From contig JAPEUQ010000003.1 in assembly GCA_027946365.1 (NCBI GenBank), forward strand, positions 2,976,001-3,040,000: a stretch of DNA of 64,000 nucleotides, given 5' to 3'. A program made the position numbers and the translations under genes. The notes beneath the pieces are model-generated. The model was given only the letters and a program-made list of their open reading frames with translations. It was not told the DNA's origin and made no database searches. The DNA is from Kalmusia sp. IMI 367209 (lineage: Eukaryota; Ascomycota; Dothideomycetes; Pleosporales; Didymosphaeriaceae). Below are positions 11,588-23,635 of this stretch, piece after piece. Position 1 is the first letter of the stretch. Each line of letters begins with the position of its first letter.

Positions 11588-13528
11588 GGCTGGCCAGAAG
11601 CCCTGTCACGTAAGGTATGCAGTTGAAGGCACGAAACGTGAATCGGCTCGACCTAGCGAGGAAGGAACGACGGCAAGAGGGAAAGATAGGCCTGGAGACG
11701 GAAGCAATGCGCTAGAATGCAGAGTAGCCGTCCAAAAGGGAGGCAGGTCCAACGGTGGAAAGCTACCAACGACTGCGTACAGGAAGCGGGATGAACATGC
11801 CCCGGATGGATGTTTCGCTGAGACGTTGCGTGCGGGGTGAATGTGTCACGGAGCAGTGGAGTGACTCCGGAACGCTGCTGCGTCGAGCAATTGATGGCGA
11901 TATGCGACCAAGGCAAGCCACCGAGACGACTCGGTTCCAGATCAGTGTTGAGTGGCTATCCGCATGAGGTGAGAGGGCTGGTGGGAGTTGAGTTGCTGAG
12001 TTGCTCAGCGCACGCGAGCGTGAGAAGGAGCACCTGGGCAGCGGCCCGTATGGCAGTCGCGGGATTAAAGGGCTGCGGCGGTCGCACGCACGGCGAGCAT
12101 GGCGGCAGTGGAGCAAAAGGTGGAGCAGGGTGAAGTGAGAGGTGAATTGAGGGTTGTGGAAGGGAGAGAGAGAGGAGGAATCGAGGGGCTTGCGACGGTG
12201 ATACAGGGCGGAATGCTGTGGACGCTGTTGGACCCCCGCCTGTGGCTAGATATCGGTGCACCCTAGCTCATTGGAACAAGGCGCCGTTTTAATCAACCCG
12301 TCCGGTTCGAGCGCCATGCACGCTTGCTGCAAGCCCATGCCCTACGGCGCTCTGCGGTTGGACCGCGACGTGCAGGCGTGCGACGACAGGCTCAAAAGTA
12401 AGGCCTTTCTTACCCACGGCCAGCGCTTCACCACCATCAGTCCCTCTGTCTCTCTGTTTCTCTGTCCCTCGGCCCCTCGGTCCCTTATCGATTGCCCCCG
12501 TATCGCGGTATCGCGGTATCGCGGGTGCAGCAGAAGCGAGGCGGGTGGGTCTTCCCCGCGAACCCACCAAGCAAGCAGAAGACCCGCCGTCGTGAAGCGC
12601 CATCCCAAACCGTCGAGCGACGTCCCCAGCGACGGCCTGCAGCGTCCTGGCCCAGCGCTGCCGGCATGAATGGTCTCGGTCTGTCGCCGGGGGCCATGCG
12701 GAAGCGCATCCAGCCAGCATCCGGCCAGCATCGTGCACCGAGAGCAGCTGCAGAACCCCACACCACGCGCACGCCCCCAGGCCCAAAGCAGCCTATTCGC
12801 CACCCTCCACCACCCTCCACCACCCAAAGAACCATCGAGATCCATGCGCCCCCGCCAATCCTCAGCGTCGGCGTCGCCTCAAAAGGCCAACTGTCAGATT
12901 GCTTTCCTCCTCTATTCGCCGCCATGGCTCGTGGCTATTTCCTGCCTACTCTCCCTTTGTACCTCTCCCGACTCCCGAGGGCATTCGCAGCCGAATCGCT
13001 CCTCCGACTCTGAACCACCTTCAAAGGGGGGTGTCCAGCACCGTGAGCGCTACAACGTGTTAGCCCGGCCCGGGAACCTTCTGCCACATGCCTGGTCCGC
13101 TAGCTTGGTCTCTGCGCCACCTGTGAATGCGTGTGCAGTAGCTTACGGACCCACGTAACATCATGTCGTTTGGCTCAAGTGAGACTGTAGTGTCCTTAGC
13201 AACAACACTTGCTCTTATCGCTCCCAAATCGAACCAGCAAACTCAGTGTGTAGGTCATTGTGCATGCAGTATGTGTGCATCAATCTGCCAAGATAGCTTC
13301 CAAAGACTTCGGGTGACGTGTTAATTGCTACCCTATCGTGAGACAGTATCGTACAAATCCCCGACATCGACAGCGAGGCGATTGACCCTAAATGCCCCAG
13401 GTGACTGTATATCCTCCTATAACGCCCAAACACCAATGTAGTCATTTCAAAACAGCAATGTCCGCTGCCATCCTTCTCCCATGCAAAAGCACACATCGGA
13501 TACAGAGTTTCAGAGGTCCTTCGTCCAC
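11588..13528. other. Long GC-rich gap (1.9 kb) upstream of PPS1
   Basis: Several long overlapping ORFs occur on both strands, but their translations are low-complexity, rich in Pro/Arg/Ser/Cys, and match nothing I recognise. They are best read as chance ORFs in GC-rich DNA. It includes three direct copies of an 8-bp unit at 12501..12524. It is expected to contain the PPS1 promoter and 5' UTR and the 3' end of the downstream minus-strand gene. Confidence 0.5.
12501..12524. repeat. Three tandem copies of tatcgcgg
   Basis: Exact 8-bp unit repeated three times in the gap upstream of PPS1. The function is unknown; it may be a simple expansion. Confidence 0.7.
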
Positions 13529-14167
13529 CTATACGTCGATCTCAGTGCGCGAGTTGAGCAGTTCGTCCATGATCGATCGCTGCACAGATATTTTGTCTTT
13601 CTTTTCCTGCTCTTGCAAAAGCACCGCAAGAACTTCAATCGGCGGCTCGAGCCCTAAACGATGCGCGCGTTTCCAGCGCTTGAGTCGAGCAATACCGGTG
13701 GAGGGCTATTAAAGATCGCATTAGCATACGACTATGGAGTGGACTACGAACGCACTCACTCCATATTGCCCAGTCATGTCGAATTTCCTGAGTATCTTCT
13801 CCTCTAGGCTCAGATCATCCTGGTGGTATCGCGGCGCTGATCCACTATTCTGTTTCTTCCAGTATGCTTGTAATTGCCTTGGCTTGATGTGTCGCGCTTC
13901 GTCCTCCTCAGGTGTGCTTTGGGCCGGCTCCTGCGCTTGCTCCGTTTGCTCGATAATTGCTACCTCTGCAGTAGTGGGCTCTTCCTCCACCTTTACTTCA
14001 GCAACAGCGGGTTTCTCATCTTTCGTAGCACTTTCGCTAAGTAGGTTCTTCTTCGCATTCGTCGCGCGAGCGCCGGGCTTTGTAACTTTGTTCTGAGCAC
14101 CATGGAAGGCGAGGGTTGACTGGTTCGATTTGGCAGTCGCACCCGTGCTGCGACGCTTGGGAGGCAT
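13529..14167 (-). CDS. DNA polymerase delta subunit 4 (Cdm1/p12)
   Basis: Exons 13760..14167 and 13529..13705 (54-nt intron) give 194 aa. The N-terminus is basic (MPPKRRSTGATAKSNQ) and contains QSTLAFHG, a PIP-box-like PCNA-binding motif. An acidic, disordered middle follows. The C-terminus carries the conserved family block: EEKILRKFDMTGQYG, PSTGIARLKRWKRAHRLGLE and PPIEVLAVLLQEQ. The protein is the small accessory subunit that stabilises polymerase delta and helps bind PCNA at the replication fork. It is divergent from the decapping enzyme gene. Confidence 0.9.
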
Positions 14168-14805
14168 TGTAAATTATGCTTAGACAAGATATCGCTTAGT
14201 TTCAATGTGGTGAGATATATGACTCGGGTTGCAGTTGTGGGGTGCAGTGGTAGGGGTGTAACGGAGGGGGTGATATCATTTGACGATCCGCAAAGTGTCT
14301 TGGCGGCCTAGTCGCGCTTTGTCTGGTTGGCTGGGTGACACGCGTTTTCACGTCGGCATGTGACCTTCCATTACATTCTGATATCTATACATCTTGAACA
14401 AGCCTAGCTGTGTGAGCTGGTGACTATACACTACTAATTTATCAAGGTGAGTCTTTGTTTTGTTTGATTCATATGCTGTATACAAGTAGTGGGAAGTCTT
14501 CGGTTTTTGGTGGGGTATCTAGACAACTCATCAAAAGTTTGAAGACGCGCTGTGGGCCAGAGTACACTTTTCTGTATCCAGTTTTTTTTACCTGGAGCTA
14601 TCCCGAAGCATTACCTATTCGGTGTTGAGGGTCTTTACGTATATCTCATATTGTAGACCTATCTCCTTCTGGCTGCTGTCGAAAAGCTTAGAAGCTTCTC
14701 CACGCAACCCCACTCTATACTCTTTACATTGTTGACTGGTATGCAGCTTTCTGCGATTTCCACACTACCGAAGACAGCTCCCAGCCACGCCCAACTCACC
14801 ATAAG
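14168..14805. promoter_or_regulatory. Bidirectional promoter region between pol-delta subunit 4 and DcpS
   Basis: A head-to-head gap of 638 bp. No ORF of interest was seen. The region next to DcpS is pyrimidine-rich. Confidence 0.45.
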
Positions 14806-15840
14806 ATGACATCAACAACGCCCCCTGACGTAGCCGCAAAAGTAGAGTCCTACATCCCCCGCTTCGAACTCAACCGCCTCCTCAATCAGGATCAAGCCGG
14901 CCGCCGCATCTCCCTCCTAGGCACCATCGATACCCAACCCGCTCTCCTCATCGCCGAGCGTGCAGCCTTCGCTACGGACCATGCCCATCTCTCCACCTTC
15001 CCAACCTCGCTTACCAAAATCAAGAACCTAGGTGCAAACGACATCTACTCATGGTTTCTTGCAAATTCCAATCCCTCGTCGACAGACAACGACGTGCCGC
15101 CAGACTTCAAGCTAAATCTGATCTACCCATGCACAGAAAAGCACATCAAAAAGTACAGTGCCCAGGGGGTTCGAATCGTGACCGAGACGCCCGAAGTCTA
15201 CGCTGCATACGTACGGCCGTGGATCCAGCGACAGCGCGAGAAAGGTACGTTGAACTGGGTATTCAATATCATTGAAGGCCGCACCGAGCAAGAAGACGTA
15301 ATCTACCGTGAGACTGGCCATGAAGGCTTCCTCTTACTGCCCGATCTGAATTGGGACCGGAAGACCATAACAGGACTGCATTTGCTGGGTCTGGTGGAAA
15401 GACGGGACATCTGGAGCGTGAGGGATCTGAAGAAGGCGGATGTGGAGTGGCTGAATCATATGAGGAAAAAGTTGCTAGATGCAACTGTGAAGTTGTATCC
15501 CGAGATTGAGAGGGATCAGTTAAAGCTTTACGTGCACTGTAAGTGGTCCTCGACGTTTATTCGGAGGGTGAGCTCATGAAAATGAAAAGATCAACCAACG
15601 TATCATCACTTTCACATCCACATTGTGCACGTTATGCTCGAAGCTGGCGCTACACAATCTGTAGGCAAAGCTCTCGGTCTTGAGAATATCATATCCACGC
15701 TAGAAACCCTCTCAGGCGAGTCCTCCACCGGCATACAAGACACAAGTCTCACGTACCATCTCGGTGAGGCGAGCGAACTGTGGTCCAAGATATTCAGCGT
15801 GCTAAAGGCAGGAAAAGAGCCAGAGACTGCAACGTTCTAG
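14806..15840 (+). CDS. Scavenger mRNA-decapping enzyme DcpS (HIT family)
   Basis: Exons 14806..15538 and 15590..15840 give 327 aa. The C-terminal HIT motif, partly created by the splice, reads YQPTYHHFHIHIVHVMLEAG, with the histidine triad at residues 251, 253 and 255. Upstream is the conserved swapped N-terminal region (RISLLGTIDTQPALLIAERA) and the cap-binding core (GFLLLPDLNWDRKTITGLHL, RRDIWSVRDLKKADVEWLNH). The enzyme hydrolyses the m7GpppN cap dinucleotide left after 3'-to-5' mRNA decay. The length matches the family. Confidence 0.94.
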
Positions 15841-16063
15841 TGAAACAAACTAGTGCCGGTTGTGGTGTGCATCACCCGATGCTGCCTATGCGCACGGTCA
15901 GGGACTCCCTTGCTTTGTTCTCAGGACTCTACTTCCCACAAAGATCGATTCGAGAGTAGAGAAATAAGTATCTGGATGCTGTGGGGCGTATATGACAAAA
16001 AGAAGAATAGACAGTGCCCACACACTAGACAGGGCAACAGCCTATACTATTACCCTCTTCTAC

Positions 16064-18111
16064 TTACTCACTCCTCAATCTCGACCCCGCCACTGCTCTC
16101 ACTCTCTCGTGCTCTGCATCGGTGAAAGTAGCCAAATTAGTATTTTGTGCTCGCTCCGTCTGACTACCATCAATACAGAATCTCGGGAGCTCGTCCCCTG
16201 GGCTCTCGATAGTCTGCATCCCCGTCAACCCATTGTCCCTCCTTATCCACGTCTTTGCCGCTTCACCTACCACTTCCATCGCATTCGCCATCCTACGATC
16301 TTCCATCTCCAACCCCAACCTCAGCCTTGCTTGTTCTACTTGGAACCTATAGTAGTCTGAGCTAGAGCCACTACTCCTAACACCCACATTCCTACCCACC
16401 CTCAAGACGCTGCCTTTCCAGCCCTCATGTTGCATACATGGCGTATCTGGGTTCGCTTCCGTCAACGTGCGGCGTAGGGAGTCGTTAGGTCGTGCCCCTC
16501 TACCTGACAAAGCGCCATTGACTTCCAAAGGAAACTTGCGCCACCACACGAACGAGCCTTTGAAAGTGCCGTCGGAGGTGTGTATGTGTCGCCAGGGACG
16601 TTCACGGAGGGAGAAGATGAGGGGAGTCGATGGCACCCATAAGTGTGACGCAGATCGTGGCCACGAGGCCGATCCAATAAAGCGGGTGTTCTGCGAACTC
16701 GTTCTTGTAGTTCATGCAATGGCTTATGAACGGGAAGAGCCAGACCAATATATAAACTATGGGATAGAAGAACATTAGGCGCAGCTGCCGATGGATGCGC
16801 AGCCTCTGTCGAGCAAGCTGGTGTTGGACTTGTGGAGATGGATTTTCTGATAACGGTGAAGCATTGCCGTCTGAGGTCTCATGGTTCGGGTCTGTTGTAT
16901 TTTCCTTGTCGGCATCGGCCGTGGTATAGGCATGTAACATCGGGAGCGGGTAGCAGCAATCTGATGTAGGCATAACGTGAGAGCTATCTGGAATCGAACG
17001 CGCAGGAGCAGTGTCGGTAGCGAAGCTAGTATGCGAGCCCATAACAGATCCTCTACGTGATGCACCGCGTGATGCGCCGTCCATAGAGACTACCGAGGAG
17101 CCCCTGCGAAATTGACTGACGTGATACTCTACCATCTGTGGATTTGATGCAGGTCCGTTTTCCTGGCTACCCGCGGATAACATTGCAGTTGTTTCAATGG
17201 ACGGTCTAGTGTCCTGAACCGAAGCCGACAATGCGCGAAATTCGAACCCAACATGGGCGTAAATTGCAATCGCAAGGCCAAGGATGATGACAGCAATCAA
17301 ATAACGGGGAACCCATTGTAGCGCCAGGCGGTACCAAAACGGTCTTAATGGGAGCGAGCAGAACGGACCCTGAGACATGTAACCCCATCGTGGATTTATG
17401 AAGGCCAATCCCGCCATAAGGCTAGGAATGACAAGTCCACCAACATACACGTGGTATCGGTATGGATACAAACCATCTGAGCGTATTTGATTCGAAGGTC
17501 GAAACACCTGGAGGGCACTATGTATTGCAATGGTAAGAACCGCGTAGTCTAGAACACGCCTGTGTTAGTGGAGTAGTATCAAATCAAAGGGCTGATAGTG
17601 CTGACCGCTTGTCTCGGTGCCATATTGCACGAAAAAGCCGCTGGATTGGCAGAATGCGCTTTCTGTCACGATACTGCCGTGAGCAATAGCTACGACAGCC
17701 AGCAGGAATAACCACATTGCCTTCATTAGGTCTCCAAATATCAACAGCATGATCAGCCTGCTCGTTGTATTGCTCGTTAGCACAGAGGTCAGTATGCTTT
17801 CAATTAGATACGTGCCTATGCCGGAAGCGCGTTTCCATTCTACAAAACCAATAAAAGGTGACAAAGGAGAATGCCATGCTGATAGCAGCGCAGGCCGCCG
17901 CGGTTACCTGCATGCCGTAAGTTTTCTTAAAGTCGTATAAATCTGCACTTGGAAGGCCGTTATAGTGCGCTACATTTGAAAAGGGAGAGGATCCAGCCTG
18001 CGAGAATAGAGAGCTTGCTGTGAGCAGGGCGAGTGCATGGTAGGAGGAGAAATGGAAGGTATGAAATGATCGATAGATTCGGGGGTACTCGTCCTTTCTG
18101 ACGCCCGACAT
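16064..18111 (-). CDS. Git3-like (glucose/amino-acid sensing) G-protein-coupled receptor, frameshifted near TM7
   Basis: Exons are 17816..18111, 17606..17757 and 17548 downwards. The unedited frame closes at 16602 (464 aa). TM segments are visible: ALALLTASSLF, VTAAACAAISMAFSFVTFYW, LIMLLIFGDLMKAMWLFLLA, DYAVLTIAIHSALQVFR, VPRYLIAVIILGLAIAIYAH, LMFFYPIVYILVWLFPFI and WIGLVATICVTLMGAID. TM5 and TM6 are separated by a long Ser-rich loop, as in Git3/Gpr1 receptors. After MGAIDS the reading continues in the next frame (LIFSLRERPWRHI plus a long C-tail ending at 16064), so one extra base in the run at 16621..16624 breaks the gene. The first intron begins with GC, not GT (see findings). These receptors signal through a G-alpha to cAMP/PKA. 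Confidence 0.82.
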
Positions 18112-18891
18112 GTTGATTTGCTACGGGCCGTCATTTGCGAACGGGCCCGACTGACTCGTCAGAAGGGCAGAAGACCTCATGAGTGTTATATGACATCTCT
18201 GACTTGCCCGTCGCGTGGAGACCTGGTGTTAGTTTTGCTTTAACATCAATGAATACTGCGTATATCGTACGTGTCTCTTTTGCAATTGGCTGTCATGCTG
18301 ATTCCTTATGGTTAGCTGCCTAGTGTTCTACCGGTTTTTGTTGTTCTGGTGCCGAAAACAAGTAAGACAAAGAATTGGCGTACTAGGGAAAGATTCCCCA
18401 ACTTTCGGTAGGGGCACTGGGTCAGCAAGACAAACCTAGGCTGGCTTGTCACGTATTCCAGAGAAGCATCGGAAAAAGACTCCCTCAATTAAGCTTTTGC
18501 GAATTTGTCCAAGTTCCCCGTGGATGCATCTGATGGAAGACTGTCGAGATTCTCTCCGCTACGATATGCCGGTGTTCTTTCGCACAGTGAGCTTGTGGAT
18601 AAGATCATTTTCGCTCTCAAGGTGCATGCATGCAAGCAGCCGCCCTCATTCCATCCTCGATATGAGACAAGTGTGCCGTGTTGTCGCGCTGTGGTTAGAA
18701 GATCCACCCAGTGGGAACTTTGCTGTTTTCGATACTGTCTCGCCTGCTTTGTTCCATCATCACTTACAGCATTAGGGTAAAGATCCAGAGATGCATAATG
18801 GGATCAGTCGCCCTGGGATATAAAATACACACTAGGACTGTCTCCAAAGTCTTGTTCCATGGTTGTTTTGTAGGAGCGCTTGGCAACGTAC
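18112..18891. other. Intergenic, 780 bp
   Basis: This lies upstream of the GPCR and downstream of the UCH gene. Short ORFs on both strands have no recognisable features, and nothing else was seen. Confidence 0.5.
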
Positions 18892-19742
18892 TCAGTCAAA
18901 CGATTCAGCGAGTACGATCAGTGAAAAGCGTAAGTCTGCCCCGCCAGCGGCTGCCTCACGCTTGAGGAAGCTGCGGACGCCAAGATCCAGCGCCTTGTCG
19001 CTAAGCACGTCTTCGTCGGCAGCGAGCTGCCCACGGTCTAAGGGTCCTTTGCGAGCGCCGTCCATCTCCCATAGATGGTTGTTCTGCGACTTGACGAAGC
19101 AAACGAAATGCAAGTCAACCTCGGCCTCGGCGACTGGCGCGGCAGTGTCGCCTTTGGTAGCCGCGCTCCGATGGGCGGTCTCAAGCGCTTCGGACGCGTA
19201 CAGCAGATCGGCTCGTTCATCAGGTTTGAGGGGTATGACATCGCGTATCAGCTTAGCCAAACTTGAATCAGGGTCTAGCATTATGGTCAGGCCCGGTATG
19301 GCAGCAGGAGCGATGCAGGATATGGCGACACTGACCAATGTGTGAGCGTGCAGTGCCATTGGAGACGCTGTGTAGCAGACCCATCAAGCCGCAAGCGTTG
19401 TGTATTGTCTGTTTGTACCAGATGACCTCTTCGTCCGGGCCACTGCCCTGGTACTCGGAGCGGTCTTGGTCTTCCTGAGCGCGGAACTTCGCGAATGTCT
19501 CATTCACCGGGAAAATGAGGAGTAGGGCGTAGGCCGGGCGTGGGACGAAGGCGAGCAGCTCGGGCTCATCGATACTGAAGACATCGTGGAACGCGAGTTT
19601 GTTGCTGAGACCCAGCTTGTGCACCAGCGTCGTCATCACCTCGGGGTTGTTCTCTGGTGAGCGGTCAACAGCGGTGCTGGACGCCGAGACAAGGCAACGA
19701 CGTACCGAGGGGGATGAAGCTTTTTCCTGTGCGAGGAGCCAT
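18892..19742 (-). CDS. Ubiquitin carboxyl-terminal hydrolase, UCH (peptidase C12) family
   Basis: Exons 19706..19742 (37 nt), 19336..19653 and 18892..19274 give 245 aa. The tiny first exon encodes MAPRTGKSFIPL and joins to ENNPEVMTTLVHKLGLS, matching the usual start of fungal UCHs. Catalytic features are the active-site Cys100 in HNACGLMGLLHSV, the His in VDLHFVCFVKSQ and the Asp in HLWEMDGARKGPLDRG. The Gln of the oxyanion hole is not confidently placed. The family removes small adducts from the ubiquitin C-terminus and processes ubiquitin and RUB/NEDD8 precursors. It is divergent from the ARC1 gene. Confidence 0.92.
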
Positions 19743-20337
19743 GTTGAGGAGATTATGGAAGTTGTGCGGTGTATTGGGGAGGCGGCGTGTGGGTGTGTGC
19801 AGGCAGTAGAGCTCTTATACGCGACGCGGGGTATGAGCAGGCAACAAACATGTGGCGTCACAGAGCCCCTCCATGACTACGGGAATGCATGGCATTTAGC
19901 AGCAAGCGGGAGGGAAGACAGAAATTGGACGATCCGACTGCCATCGCCGCAGCTCTCGATCAGGTGTTCTACAGCATCCCCGTGCGATCCCGTGATACTC
20001 AATCATCTTAGATGCGTTCAAAAGAATGGACGCGGTGGCCTGTGCTGTGTGCTGTGCTGTGCCTGGCGCGCCGCCTCGCTGCCCCTCAGTGAATTTTGAG
20101 CTGCATATTGAGTCACGTTGGGCCATGCGTATCCACACGCCCTCCCTTGCTGGACCCTCGCTCTGCAGCACTTTTCTCCCAATTCCCCGTATCCGACCTC
20201 GACGACCTGCTCGATCCCTGTTTGCGCCTCCCACGCGCCGCCAAAGTACTGTGTTTGCGCCAGACAACCACCTGCCCGCTTTTTTTACCTCACAACAGCC
20301 GCTGTTGATAGGCTTCTTCCGACCTGCACTGCCCGCC
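19743..20337. promoter_or_regulatory. Shared 5' region of UCH (-) and ARC1 (+)
   Basis: A head-to-head gap of 595 bp. The 250 bp next to ARC1 is C/T-rich and stays open in the ARC1 reading frame back to 20026 (see findings). Confidence 0.5.
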
Positions 20338-21746
20338 ATGGCGACCGCGACCCTCGACGAGAGCCTGCTCACCTTCCTCAAAACTCACGCACCGAACAAC
20401 GCCTCCGCCGAGCCCAATGCCGTCAAGGCTTCCCAAGCCCTCTTCCCCTCCGTTACTTACACCGACGCCGACAAAGCTGAGCTCAATCAATGGCTAACAT
20501 CCGCTTCGCATGTTGCCGCTGCTGGCGAAGATGCTGCGAAGGCTGCTGAGCGGCTATCTTCACTAAACACCCACCTTGCTGGCCGGACCACCGTTCTCGG
20601 CACGAAGCCTTCGATCGCGGATGTCGCCCTCTACCAAAAGCTTGCGCCCGTCGTATCAAATTGGAGTGCAGAGGAGAGGACTGGAGAGCACGGCCATCAT
20701 CACATCCTCCGTCATGTCGATTTTGTACAGAATTCTCCTCTCTTCGGCCTGAAGCTGGACAACAAGGTCAAGATTGACCTTGACGACGTTGTGTTCAAGA
20801 TCAAGCCCGTCGATGCAAAGGCGGAGAAGGAGCGCAAGAAGAAGGAGAAGGAGGCTGCGGCTGCCAATGCTGCAGCGTCAGGCACGGCTACTACAACAAC
20901 TCTCTCTGGCGACCAGGCGTCCGAGGGCAAGAAGGCTAAGAAAGAAAAGGCCAAGGACAAAGTTCAGGCTGCTGGTGAAGCTGTCGCATTGACTGCGGCT
21001 GGAAAGGCAGGAGCACCCGAAGGTACTCCCACGAAGAAGAAGGAAAAGAAGGAGAAACAGCCAAAACCTCAGAAGGCGTAAGTGGGATTCTCCACGGACA
21101 AAATAATACGCTAACCCCATACAGACCTCCTGTCGAGAAGCCTCTATCGCCCTGCCTCATTGATTTGCGGGTTGGTCACATCCTCAAAGCCGAGCGACAC
21201 CCGAACGCCGACTCACTATACGTGAGCACCATCGCCTGTGGTGATGCCGCTGGCACGGACAATACATCTGAGTATGAGGGTCACGTCGTGCGAACAGTAT
21301 GCTCTGGTCTCAATGGTCTCATCCCGCTTGAAGAGATGCAAAACCGCAAGATCGTAGCAGTCTGCAACCTGAAGCCTGTCACCATGCGCGGCATCAAATC
21401 TTGTGCCATGGTTCTGGCCGCTTCCCCGCGAGTTGCGGAGGGAGAGGACAGCCACAAGGGACCCGTAGAGCTTGTGAACCCTCCAGCCGACTCAAAAGCA
21501 GGAGATAGAGTATTCTTCGAGGGCTGGGAGGGCGACCCAGAAGCCGTCCTAAATCCAAAGAAGAAAATTTGGGAGACCATCCAGCCTGGATTCACTACGA
21601 CGGACTCGCTGGAAGTGGGATTCAATGTTGAAGACGTACCACAGCTATCAGGAGAGGGTGCGGACAAGAAGACAGGGGTCGCGAAGTTGAAGACGGCAGC
21701 AGGTCTGTGCACGGTGACTACCCTCAAGGGAGCTACTGTGCGATGA
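20338..21746 (+). CDS. ARC1: tRNA-binding aminoacyl-tRNA synthetase cofactor (Arc1/EMAP-II type)
   Basis: Exons 20338..21077 and 21125..21746 give 453 aa. The chosen ATG lies in a good context (cccgccATGG). Residues 1 to about 150 form a GST-C-like domain that in Arc1 contacts the Met- and Glu-tRNA synthetases (LAGRTTVLGTKPSIADVALY). A Lys/Ala-rich linker follows (about 160-250), giving non-specific tRNA affinity. The C-terminus is an EMAP-II OB-fold: IDLRVGHILKAERHPNADSL, VCSGLNGLIPLEEMQNRKIV and KPVTMRGIKSCAMVLAAS. The protein delivers tRNA to its synthetase partners in the cytosol. Two further in-frame ATGs lie upstream (20026 and 20125). Confidence 0.93.
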
Positions 21747-22353
21747 GTGCACGCTCTGGCCGAAGTAAGGGAGCATGAACCTGATGGTTGACATTTTCTC
21801 TACAACATCTGCAGTGAATAGTTGTGGTCTTGATTATGTACCTAAGGAATGATATGGACAACAGTAGACGATGGCACAAGCCATTCGATGAGCTAGAGGT
21901 CAAAAATCGAACCCAGTACGAATCTCAAGTCGCACAGCCGTGATCATTGCGCGCTCGCCTTTTGAACCTGTAGCTGCTTGGTGTGTCTGACATGCCTTGC
22001 ATCAACGACCCTGATATTGCAGCAATGCCACGCACAACGTAAGACAATCTACGCAATAAGGATCGACGTGTGCCCAATTTGGCTTAATATGCAGAGGAAG
22101 TTGCAATCACTGTTGCTCTGAAGATGTACAAAATTGCGACGAGACGGTGAAGCACGACCTACGCTAGTCCCAAAGTTGCGATCCTTCCGCCGCAAAAAGT
22201 GGGCGGCTCAGCTACAACATCAACCGTCCTAGTCACGACTTTTAATATCTCTGAGACCACGCATCAATACTCTGTTCAATTTCCCAGCGCTCTTCGCTCC
22301 TTCAGCACTTAGCATTTCCCACCAATCTTCCAGTTGTAGCTCTAGCATCCAAA
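21747..22353. other. Intergenic, 607 bp, with the promoter of the epimerase gene
   Basis: No gene recognised. The last 100 bp before the epimerase ATG is pyrimidine-rich, as expected for a fungal 5' region. Confidence 0.5.

Positions 22354-23635
<1,282 letters not shown>

Noticed and set aside
11256..11840. Long plus-strand ORF (194 codons) at the 5' end of PPS1
   Set aside because: Most of it is antisense to PPS1 exon 1, where the minus strand shows clear protein signals; it has no recognisable domain.
12289..13013. Several 130-173-codon ORFs on both strands
   Set aside because: They overlap each other, are rich in Pro/Arg/Cys, match nothing and fit chance ORFs in GC-rich DNA.
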